A stretch of DNA of 13,765 nucleotides, taken from assembly GCA_025360565.1 (NCBI GenBank), contig JANYBY010000198.1:1-13765 (forward strand), written 5' to 3'. How positions within the stretch are numbered: the stretch's first letter is position 1; the number at the start of each line of letters is the position of its first letter. The notes beneath the pieces were generated by a model. It worked only from the letters and a program-made list of their open reading frames with translations, did no database searches and was not told the origin of the DNA. Below, piece after piece: positions 1-6,440 of this stretch. Both the position numbers and the translations under genes were made by a program. The stretch comes from Bacteroidota bacterium (GTDB lineage: Bacteria > Bacteroidota > Bacteroidia > B-17B0 > Aurantibacillaceae).

Positions 1-140
1 ATAAGTCACCTCCTCCGTCACTTCGTGACACCCCGCTGGTCGGGTTTTAAATCCCGACCAACATAAGTCACCTCCTCCGTCACTTCGTGACACCTTCCCG
101 AGCTTGCCTCGAGACAGGCACTCAAAGAGGAGGATACTGT
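1..140. repeat. Cluster of intergenic palindromic repeats (left copy)
   Basis: A 32-base unit starting ATAAGTCACCTCCTCCGTCA occurs twice, at 1-32 and 63-94. Each copy carries the small hairpin GTCAC-TTC-GTGAC (79-91 in the second copy). Between them, 37-60 is a 24-base palindrome with one mismatch: TGGTCGGGTTTT against AAATCCCGACCA. The arm CCTCCTC at 71-77 can pair with GAGGAGG at 127-133. The loop of that stem holds the GTCAC hairpin and a TGCCT/AGGCA hairpin (105-120). The same ordered elements, in shorter form, recur at 8734-8795. No gene is visible here. The elements resemble palindromic intergenic repeats of Bacteroidota, but that is recollection and not a database match. The cluster may continue to the left of the window. 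Confidence 0.8.
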
Positions 141-150
141 ATGCCTAACT

Positions 151-230
151 TTTCTTTAGTGATGAACAGGGGAAAATGATCTCCGTGCTTTTCTCCGTGT
201 TCTTAGTGCCTCCGTGGTTAGTTACACTCA
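151..230. repeat. About 80-base insertion carrying a CTCCGTG-type intergenic repeat
   Basis: Compared with the related block at 8790-8815, where TGCCTAACT runs straight into CTTCTTCGG, this copy has about 80 extra bases between TGCCTAACT (142-150) and TTCTTCTTCGG (from 232). Its core at 181-221 repeats the word CTCCGTG with variations (CTCCGTGCTT, CTCCGTGTTCTTAGTGCCTC, CCGTGGTTAG). On the other strand this reads as ACCACGGAGGCACTAAGAAC, a type of intergenic repeat I recall from many bacterial genomes. The event looks like insertion of a short repeat into an older duplicate. Exact ends are uncertain by a few bases. Confidence 0.6.
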
Positions 231-385
231 GTTCTTCTTCGGTAAAGCAATTTGTTTTACAAACAGCTTTTTAAAAAAGGCAGAGCCAAAACAAAAACAA
301 CAATGCACGCGTATTCCTGCGCTAACAATTTTTATGCCGTGTTGGTATAATACCTCATCGAAATAAATTTTTCTAAAATTAATTT
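228..385 (-). pseudogene. Decayed 3' end of a duplicate of the membrane-protein gene
   Basis: On the minus strand the last codons read FFKKLFVKQIALPKKN then TGA at 228-230. The intact gene at 8797-10278 ends FFKGLFVKQIALPKKS. At the DNA level roughly 231-318 and 8800-8887 align base by base with only scattered differences. A one-base deletion near 283-287 shifts the frame; in the shifted frame the next stretch reads EYACIVVFVLALP, against KYAGIVVFVLALP in the intact protein. Further upstream a frame is open again with YFDE, YQ and I-x-I, matching WFDEYQRWITIL with small insertions. Similarity fades at about 375-385, and nothing of the remaining 440 or so residues is left. This is a truncated, frameshifted remnant in the same orientation as its parent, not an expressed gene. 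Its upstream boundary is a judgement. Confidence 0.75.
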
Positions 386-686
386 GGAAATATTAAAAAT
401 AAATTTAGATATTTGCATTCAATTAAAAAACAAAAATACAAAGAGCAAAAAACAAAAAATGAAAAAGACCTCTTTCATTATCTGCTCATCCGCCTTCTGC
501 GGAAAATTTGGCTCCTTGAGCAAGAGTGTATTTTTATCAACAGCCCAGCTGTTGTTTGATTTACCGGTGCGCCCGGTATTTTGTATCCGACGTTGATAGC
601 AACGGCCATTTCCACTTTCTTAGCTTGATCCGCAAGGCGGGTTAGCATTCATTCATCTATTTTTTTTACATAATATAATTTTGACT
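386..686 (+). promoter_or_regulatory. Hairpin-rich leader region in front of the arginine operon
   Basis: No convincing gene lies in these 300 bases. Six perfect small stems occur in a row: AATGAAA/TTTCATT (458-479), TCCGC/GCGGA (489-503), CAACAGC-CCA-GCTGTTG (538-554), TACCGG-TGCGC-CCGGTA followed by TTTTG (562-582), CGTTG-ATAG-CAACG (591-604) and CCGC-AAG-GCGG (630-640). They are more GC-rich than the surrounding A/T runs. The stretch must contain the operon promoter and transcript leader unless these lie further left. I could not place a Bacteroidota-type promoter (TTG ... TAnnTTTG) with confidence. It could be a structured 5' leader or attenuator, a small RNA, or more degenerate repeat DNA. 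That it is regulatory is inference from position. Confidence 0.4.
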
Positions 687-1346
687 ATGAGTCATTTTAT
701 TGTGCGGATTGCCAATGAGCATGATGTGCACTTAGCAGAAATTATCTGCTTTCAAATGGAGTCATCGGCAAAAGCCCGCGGAACGGGCATAGCCAAAAGA
801 ACTCCTGAATATATCCGGCAAAAAATGCTGGAAGGAAAATCGATCATCGCAACCACAAGAACGGGGGCGTGGGCCGGCTTTTGTTACATAGAAACATGGA
901 GCCATGGCGAATACGTGGCAAATTCAGGCTTGATAGTCGCACCGGAATTCAGAAAAAGCGGATTGGCAAAAGAGATCAAGCAGCAGATCTTTGAACTCTC
1001 GAGAAAAAAATTTCCAACAGCTAAAATATTCGGACTAACAACAGGATTGGCTGTAATGAAAATAAATTCAAGTTTAGGTTACGAACCCGTAACTTATTCT
1101 GAACTCACGCAAGATGAGCAATTCTGGAAAGGCTGTGCAAGCTGTGTAAATTTTGAGATCCTTCAAAGCAAAGACAGGAAGAATTGTTTGTGTACTGCCA
1201 TGCTTTTTGACCCGGCGAAAGTAAATGTGAAAAAAAAATCAGATTCAGGCAAATTATTAAAGTTGTTTGAACGGCTTCAGCGGATTAAGCTGGCAGTTTT
1301 TCTTAAAAACAAAAAACAAAAAGAATTAGAAACCATTAATATTTAA
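687..1346 (+). CDS. GNAT-family acyltransferase, probable glutamate N-acyltransferase of arginine synthesis
   Basis: A 219-residue protein read from the ATG at 687; a TTG two codons upstream is also in frame but less likely. It has a GNAT fold signature: a beta-strand and acyl-CoA loop at about 80-95 (GLIVAPEFRKSGLAK, with R-x-x-G-x-A for pyrophosphate binding) and a later N-S-S-L-G-Y segment near 127-132. A Cys cluster follows: C150-x2-C153 and C167-x-C169. The last 40 residues are Lys-rich. It is the first gene of the operon, three bases before argG, and no other argA or argJ is present. It is therefore the likely enzyme that acylates glutamate from acetyl-CoA or succinyl-CoA. GNAT genes head arg operons in other Bacteroidota, from memory. 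The family call is firm; the substrate is inferred from context. Confidence 0.85.
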   Translation: MSHFIVRIANEHDVHLAEIICFQMESSAKARGTGIAKRTPEYIRQKMLEGKSIIATTRTGAWAGFCYIETWSHGEYVANSGLIVAPEFRKSGLAKEIKQQIFELSRKKFPTAKIFGLTTGLAVMKINSSLGYEPVTYSELTQDEQFWKGCASCVNFEILQSKDRKNCLCTAMLFDPAKVNVKKKSDSGKLLKLFERLQRIKLAVFLKNKKQKELETINI

Positions 1347-1349
1347 AAA

Positions 1350-2567
1350 ATGAAAAAAGAAAAAGTTCTGCTGGCATTCAGCGGAGGATTAGACACAAGT
1401 TTTTGCGCTGTTTATTTAAAAAAAGAATTAAACCTCGAAGTGCATGCAATAACCGTTGATACAGGGGGTTTTACCGAAAGTGAAAAAAAGAAACTGGAAA
1501 CGCATGCTGTTAATTTGGGAATAAGTTCGTTTAATTGCATTGATACAAAACAAGAGTATTATGAAAAAGTGATAAAATATCTCATTTTTGGAAATGTTCT
1601 CAAGAATAACACTTATCCTTTATCCGTAAGTGCCGAAAGGATAGTGCAGGCTCTTATAGTGGCGCAACAAGCAAAGTTACTTGGAATTGATACAATTGCC
1701 CATGGCAGCACCGGAGCCGGCAACGATCAGGTTAGATTTGACATGGCATTGCAAATTTTGCTTCCTGAAGTAAAGATCATTACACCAATTAGAGATCTTA
1801 AGTTATCGAGACAACAGGAAATAGAATATTTAAAAGAAAATAGCGTTGAAATGAATTTTGAAAAAGCTCTTTACAGTATCAATAAGGGTATTTGGGGCAA
1901 TTCGGTTGGTGGAAAGGAAACGCTTACCTCGCATTTACCGTTGCCTGAGTCGGCGTGGCCTACACAAATAAGTAAAACAGAACCTGAGAAAATTGAACTT
2001 ACTTTTGAAAAAGGAGAATTGAAAGGGATCAATGAAAAAAAATTCGATTCTCCTGTTAAAGCAATAGAATATTTGCAAAAGCAGGCAGCTCCGTTTGGAA
2101 TTGGAAGAGATATTCATGTGGGCGATACCATTATTGGAATTAAAGGTAGAGTTGGTTTTGAAGCCGCAGCACCTTTGATCATCATTAAAGCGCATCATGC
2201 ATTAGAAAAACATGTACTCACCAAATGGCAATTGTATTGGAAAGACCAAATAGCCCTGTGGTATGGAAACTGGCTTCACGAGGGTCAGTACCTTGATCCT
2301 GTGATGAGAGACCTTGAAGTATTTTTTGAAAGCACTCAAAAAAATGTGAGCGGAAAAGTATTTGTTTCGCTTGAACCTTTGAGATTTTTTATCGAAGGTG
2401 TTTCTTCACCTCACGATCTGATGAATGATAAATTCGGGTCGTACGGGGAGATGAACAGGTCGTTTAGCGGTGAAGATGTTAAAGGGTTTACAAAAATTTT
2501 CGGCAATCAAACTTCTATTTATTTTAATGTTAATCAACACCAAAAAAATTTAGTGAACAATGATTAA
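1350..2567 (+). CDS. argG: Argininosuccinate synthase
   Basis: A 405-residue cytoplasmic enzyme that joins citrulline and aspartate with ATP to give argininosuccinate, the penultimate step to arginine. The ATP-pyrophosphatase P-loop SGGLDTS is at residues 11-17. The family motif AHGSTGAGNDQVRFD is at 117-131, and the expected ITPIRD segment follows at about 145-150. Length is normal for the family. The ATG at 1350 follows the GNAT stop by three bases, and the 3' end overlaps argC by eight bases, so translation is probably coupled. It sits early in the operon although it acts late, an order I recall as typical of Bacteroidota. Identification is secure. Confidence 0.97.
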   Translation: MKKEKVLLAFSGGLDTSFCAVYLKKELNLEVHAITVDTGGFTESEKKKLETHAVNLGISSFNCIDTKQEYYEKVIKYLIFGNVLKNNTYPLSVSAERIVQALIVAQQAKLLGIDTIAHGSTGAGNDQVRFDMALQILLPEVKIITPIRDLKLSRQQEIEYLKENSVEMNFEKALYSINKGIWGNSVGGKETLTSHLPLPESAWPTQISKTEPEKIELTFEKGELKGINEKKFDSPVKAIEYLQKQAAPFGIGRDIHVGDTIIGIKGRVGFEAAAPLIIIKAHHALEKHVLTKWQLYWKDQIALWYGNWLHEGQYLDPVMRDLEVFFESTQKNVSGKVFVSLEPLRFFIEGVSSPHDLMNDKFGSYGEMNRSFSGEDVKGFTKIFGNQTSIYFNVNQHQKNLVNND

Positions 2568-3531
2568 GGCCGGAATAGCGGGAGCCGCGGGTTACACAGG
2601 CGGTGAGATGCTGAGATTGCTGCTTCAGCATCCGGATGTGAAGATCGTTTTTGCACAAAGCGAAAGCAAAGCCGGAAAGAAAATATATGAAGTGCACAAA
2701 GATATTTTCGGGACTTGTGATCTTGAATTCAGCGCCGGAATTTCTGAGGCGGATGTTATTTTTTTATGTAAAGGGCACGGAGAAGCAAAACAGTTCCTTA
2801 TGAAAAATCCGGTGAGCAATAAAACAAAGATCGTTGATCTGAGCCAGGATTTCAGGGATCAGGAAACAAAACAATTTAATGGAAGGGAATTTGTTTACGG
2901 TTTGCCGGAATTAAATCATGAAAAAATAAAAATGGCTGATTCAGTTGCTAATCCCGGATGTTTTGCAACCGCCATTCAGCTCGCGCTTTTACCTTTAGCA
3001 AAATGCGGACTTATTACCTCTGATGTTCACATAAACGCAACCACCGGATCAACAGGAGCCGGTCAGGCATTGAGTGAAAGCGTTCATTTCAGTAAAAGAA
3101 ATAATAATATGAACGCTTATAAAGTAATGGAACATCAGCACGAAAAAGAGATCATTGAAAGTATGGGTCAATTACAGCCGTCGTTTAAACAACTGAGATT
3201 TATTCCGCAAAGAGGAGCGTTTACAAGAGGAATTTTTTCCGTTCAATATGTTAATACAAATGAAAAGTTAGAAAAGATAGAAGAAGTTTACAGAGAGTTT
3301 TATTCCGAACATCCATTCACACATCTTGTTCCGTTTGAAATTGATCTGAAGCAGGTGATAAATACTAACAACTGTTTTTTGTCTCTTCAAAAAGTAAAAG
3401 ATCAACTGATCATAATTTCAGTTATTGACAACCTTTTAAAAGGCGCAGCCGGACAAGCCTTGCAAAATATGAACTTAATGTTCGGATTAAGTGAAAAAAC
3501 AGGATTGCAATTAAAAGCAAATACATTTTAA
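2560..3531 (+). CDS. argC: N-acyl-gamma-glutamyl-phosphate reductase
   Basis: A 323-residue NADPH-dependent reductase that converts N-acylglutamyl phosphate to the semialdehyde. The N-terminus shows the dinucleotide-binding GIAGAAGYTGGEMLRLL (5-21). The catalytic Cys is C134 in the ANPGCFATA motif. YGLPELN (113-119) and TTGSTGAGQALSES are further family landmarks. The loop that in several ArgC proteins reads P-H before the conserved R-G-I reads IPQRGAFTRGI here, so a commonly seen His is Gln. The gene overlaps argG by eight bases and ends one base before argD. Whether the natural acyl group is acetyl or succinyl cannot be told from this protein alone. Confidence 0.96.
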   Translation: MIKAGIAGAAGYTGGEMLRLLLQHPDVKIVFAQSESKAGKKIYEVHKDIFGTCDLEFSAGISEADVIFLCKGHGEAKQFLMKNPVSNKTKIVDLSQDFRDQETKQFNGREFVYGLPELNHEKIKMADSVANPGCFATAIQLALLPLAKCGLITSDVHINATTGSTGAGQALSESVHFSKRNNNMNAYKVMEHQHEKEIIESMGQLQPSFKQLRFIPQRGAFTRGIFSVQYVNTNEKLEKIEEVYREFYSEHPFTHLVPFEIDLKQVINTNNCFLSLQKVKDQLIIISVIDNLLKGAAGQALQNMNLMFGLSEKTGLQLKANTF

Positions 3532-3532
3532 A

Positions 3533-4681
3533 ATGAAACTATTCAACGTTTATCCATTGCAGAACATGGTCCCGGTAAAAGCCAAAGGCTCTTATATTTG
3601 GGATAATAATGGAAAAGAGTATCTCGATCTTTACGGCGGTCACGCTGTGATCTCTATCGGGCATTCGCATCCTCATTATATTACAAGACTGGAAGAACAG
3701 CTCAATAAAATTGCGTTTTATTCCAACTCGGTGATAAATCCATTGCAGGAACAACTCGCCAACAAATTAGGTGAAATGAGCGGTTATAATGATCATGAAT
3801 TATTTCTTTGCAATTCAGGTGCCGAAGCCAATGAGAATGCTTTAAAACTTGCATCTTTTTACAATGGAAGAAAAAAAGTAATAGCCTTCGAAAAAAGTTT
3901 TCATGGAAGAACTTCGCTGGCGGTGGCCGCTACTCATGACGCTAAGATACAAGCGCCTCTTAACCAAACCCACGATGTGGTTTTTTTACCAATGAATGAT
4001 GTTGATGCATTGAGAGAAAATATGAGTGAAGAAATATGCGCCGTTATTATAGAAGGAATACAAGGAGTAGGTGGGATTGTTGAGCCAAATGCGGAGTTTT
4101 TAAAATTAATTGAAGAGCAATGTAAAAAATTCGGAGCCTGTTTTATTGCCGATGAAGTGCAATCGGGTTACGGAAGAAGCGGAAAATTTTTCGCGCATCA
4201 ATATGCCGGCGTTAGTCCGCACATCATTACAATAGCTAAAGGAATGGGAAATGGTTTTCCTATTGCCGGAGTGATGATCTCACCCGAAATAAAAAGTAAA
4301 TACGGATTATTGGGTACAACCTTTGGAGGCAATCATCTGGCCTGCGCAGCGGCACTGGCGGTTTTAGAAGTGATTGAAAAAGAAGACCTGATCGTGCACG
4401 CTAAAGTTGTTGGAGAAGAATGGATCAAGAATCTTTCAGAATTACCCGGAATAAAAGAAGTAAGGGGCAAAGGACTAATGATAGGCATTGAGTTTGAAGA
4501 TAACGGTGCTATGATAAAAGAAAAATTATTCAACGAACACCATATCCTCATTGGTACTTCATCTGATAAGAATGTATTAAGACTTTTACCGGCACTGAAT
4601 GTTGGCGAAAAAGAAATATCAAAATTCAACTTAGCGTTATCACAAATTTTATTAACCCAAACAAAACCACAATTAATATGA
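3533..4681 (+). CDS. argD: N-acylornithine aminotransferase
   Basis: A 382-residue class III PLP-dependent aminotransferase that makes N-acylornithine from the semialdehyde with glutamate as amino donor. The cofactor site is clear: NSGAEANENALKLA (94-107) for phosphate binding, SFHGRT (122-127), D207 in IADEVQSGYGRSG, which pairs with the pyridine nitrogen, and the Schiff-base lysine K236 in IAKGMGNGFP. Length fits compact bacterial ArgD proteins. It starts one base after argC and overlaps argF' by four bases (ATGA). ArgD-type enzymes often accept both acetyl- and succinyl-ornithine, so it would serve either version of the pathway. Confidence 0.95.
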   Translation: MKLFNVYPLQNMVPVKAKGSYIWDNNGKEYLDLYGGHAVISIGHSHPHYITRLEEQLNKIAFYSNSVINPLQEQLANKLGEMSGYNDHELFLCNSGAEANENALKLASFYNGRKKVIAFEKSFHGRTSLAVAATHDAKIQAPLNQTHDVVFLPMNDVDALRENMSEEICAVIIEGIQGVGGIVEPNAEFLKLIEEQCKKFGACFIADEVQSGYGRSGKFFAHQYAGVSPHIITIAKGMGNGFPIAGVMISPEIKSKYGLLGTTFGGNHLACAAALAVLEVIEKEDLIVHAKVVGEEWIKNLSELPGIKEVRGKGLMIGIEFEDNGAMIKEKLFNEHHILIGTSSDKNVLRLLPALNVGEKEISKFNLALSQILLTQTKPQLI

Positions 4682-5667
4682 AACATTTTACAACAGTTTA
4701 TGATGTTAGTAACGTTAACTTACTGATAAGCGAAGCAATTAAGCTGAAACAATCTCCTTATGTTTTTGAAAACATAGGAAAACATAAAACGTTAGGCCTT
4801 ATTTTTTTAAACCCAAGTTTAAGAACAAGGTTGAGCACCCAAAAGGCAGCAAAGATGCTGGGTATGGAAGTAATGGTTATGAATCTTGACAAAGAAGGCT
4901 GGGCCATTGAGTGGAATGATAACGCAATTATGAATAGCAATACAGTGGAGCACATAAAAGATGCAGCCGCTGTATTAGGAACTTATTGTGACATTATTGG
5001 TATAAGATGTTTTCCATCTTTAACCGACAGGCAGCTTGATTACAGTGAAAAAATGTTGGTTCAACTCATGAAATATTGTAAGGTGCCGGTGGTAAGTCTT
5101 GAATCTGCTACACTTCATCCTTTGCAAAGTTTGGCCGATGCGATAACGATTAAAGAAAATTGGAAAGAGGCGCGCAAACCAAAAGTTGTTTTGAGCTGGG
5201 CGCCCCATATTAAAGCGCTTCCGCAAGCAGTTGCAAATTCATTTGCCGAGTGGATGACAAAAATTGATGTGGATATTACTATTACGCATCCGGAAGGGTA
5301 TGAACTCTGCGATGATTATACAAAAGGCGCAACCATTGAATACGATCAGGATTCGGCTTTAATGGACGCGGATTTTGTTTATGTAAAAAACTGGTCGAGC
5401 TTTAATGATTACGGCAAAACCCCACCTGTTCAAAAAAACTGGATGTTGAACAAAGAAAAACATAAGATCACTAACAATGCTTTTGTAATGCACTGTTTGC
5501 CGGTAAGGAGAGGTGTGGAATTGAGCAGCGAACTTATTGATCACCCAAAAAGTTTAATTCAGCAGCAGGCGGGTAACAGATTGTATGCGGCACAAATAGT
5601 TTTAAAGGAATTATTATTGGGAAAAGGAAATAAGATCGAAAAACAAGTCCAACTTCACGAAGCATGA
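4678..5667 (+). CDS. argF': N-acylornithine carbamoyltransferase, predicted to prefer N-succinylornithine
   Basis: A 329-residue transcarbamylase with the carbamoyl-phosphate motif SLRTR (47-51), HPLQ (147-150), the aspartate-region segment HPEGYEL (204-210) and HCLPVRR (272-278). Together with the LESATLHPLQSLAD and SWAPH segments, it resembles the Bacteroides fragilis N-succinylornithine and Xanthomonas N-acetylornithine enzymes, not ordinary ornithine carbamoyltransferase. In published work on those two enzymes, one residue sets specificity: Pro90 in the succinyl enzyme and Glu92 in the acetyl enzyme, and replacing that Glu by small or hydrophobic residues shifted preference to succinylornithine. 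By motif alignment with NTVEH here the equivalent residue is Val90. Overlaps of four bases on both sides tie it to argD and argB. Family is certain; succinyl preference is a prediction. Confidence 0.93.
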   Translation: MKHFTTVYDVSNVNLLISEAIKLKQSPYVFENIGKHKTLGLIFLNPSLRTRLSTQKAAKMLGMEVMVMNLDKEGWAIEWNDNAIMNSNTVEHIKDAAAVLGTYCDIIGIRCFPSLTDRQLDYSEKMLVQLMKYCKVPVVSLESATLHPLQSLADAITIKENWKEARKPKVVLSWAPHIKALPQAVANSFAEWMTKIDVDITITHPEGYELCDDYTKGATIEYDQDSALMDADFVYVKNWSSFNDYGKTPPVQKNWMLNKEKHKITNNAFVMHCLPVRRGVELSSELIDHPKSLIQQQAGNRLYAAQIVLKELLLGKGNKIEKQVQLHEA

Positions 5668-6440
5668 AAAAGATCTGTATTGTAAAAATTGGCGGAAATA
5701 TAATTGATGATCCAAAAAAGCTGGAAGATCTTTTAAAAAATTTCGCAGAAATAAGCGGACCAAAGATATTGGTACACGGCGGAGGTAAACTGGCTACTGA
5801 ACTTTCAGAAAAGCTTGGTATTGTTACTAAAATGCACGAGGGTAGAAGGATCACCGATGAAGCGACATTAAAAGTAACTACAATGGTTTATACAGGCTGG
5901 ATAAATAAAAATATTGCGGCAAAGCTTAACGCGTATCAATGTAAAGCTATTGGAATTTGCGGAGCGGATGTTTTTATTATTCCTTCAGTTAAAAGAACAC
6001 ACAGCGAAATTGATTTTGGTTTTGTTGGGGATGTAATTGAAGAAAAAATAAATATTGACTTACTCGAAATGTTTTTGGAGGAAGGAATGATACCGGTTAT
6101 TGCACCGATCACCAGTGATGATAGCGGACAATTGCTGAACACGAATGCAGATACTATTGCTTCAACCCTGGCTTCGGCGCTTTCAAAAAAATACTTAGTA
6201 GATCTTATTTACTGCTTTGAGAAAGAAGGGGTATTGGTGGATAATGAAGTGATAAAAATGATGAACCAGGCGCTTTTTGAAGAAATGAAAAGGAAAGAAA
6301 TTGTTACCGATGGGATGATCCCAAAATTGGAAAATGCTTTTCATGCATTTAAAAATGGAGTAAAGGTAACAATCGGTCATGCAAAAAATATAAAACAATT
6401 AATTGAACACCATGGAGGCACCAATATTATCAACAGTTGA
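5664..6440 (+). CDS. argB: N-acylglutamate kinase
   Basis: A 258-residue amino-acid kinase that phosphorylates N-acylglutamate, the second step of the pathway. Motifs are VKIGGNI (7-13), VHGGGK (37-42), GRRITD (60-65), the substrate-binding LLNTNADT near 157-164, and a C-terminal TDGMIPKLENA that carries the catalytic lysine. It starts directly at the kinase core, without the N-terminal helix found in arginine-inhibited hexameric ArgB, so it should be the dimeric, arginine-insensitive type like that of E. coli (inference from length). The B. fragilis homologue is reported to act on N-succinylglutamate. It overlaps argF' by four bases and the deacylase gene by 29. Confidence 0.95.
   Translation: MKKICIVKIGGNIIDDPKKLEDLLKNFAEISGPKILVHGGGKLATELSEKLGIVTKMHEGRRITDEATLKVTTMVYTGWINKNIAAKLNAYQCKAIGICGADVFIIPSVKRTHSEIDFGFVGDVIEEKINIDLLEMFLEEGMIPVIAPITSDDSGQLLNTNADTIASTLASALSKKYLVDLIYCFEKEGVLVDNEVIKMMNQALFEEMKRKEIVTDGMIPKLENAFHAFKNGVKVTIGHAKNIKQLIEHHGGTNIINS

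Noticed and set aside
346..351. TATAAT as a sigma-70-type -10 box
   Set aside because: It lies inside the decayed gene remnant, has no -35 partner at the right distance, and Bacteroidota use a different promoter consensus.
384..596. Plus-strand open frame of 70 codons in front of the arginine operon
   Set aside because: It needs a TTG start, begins with A/T-run translation (many Lys/Asn), runs through several hairpins and matches no family I know. Treated as chance.
478..648. Minus-strand open frame of 56 codons (start ATG at 646-648) with a partly protein-like sequence
   Set aside because: The first 40 residues look plausible, but the end is a run of Arg and Ser read from hairpin DNA. No homologue is recognised and there is no promoter or partner. 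Noted but not called.
646..655. ATTCATTCAT (minus strand TGAATGAAT) as an ArgR box
   Set aside because: ARG boxes are inverted repeats of TGAAT and ATTCA about four bases apart. Here the half-sites are direct repeats, so the match is poor.
674..683. TATAATTTTG as an operon promoter (-10 or Bacteroidota -7 element)
   Set aside because: It ends only three bases before the chosen start codon, and no TTG element lies at the expected upstream distance. It would imply a leaderless transcript, so it is more likely ordinary A/T-rich sequence before the start.
681..689. TTG at 681 as the start of the first arginine gene
   Set aside because: The ATG two codons later gives the natural N-terminus leading directly into the first strand (FIVRIAN).
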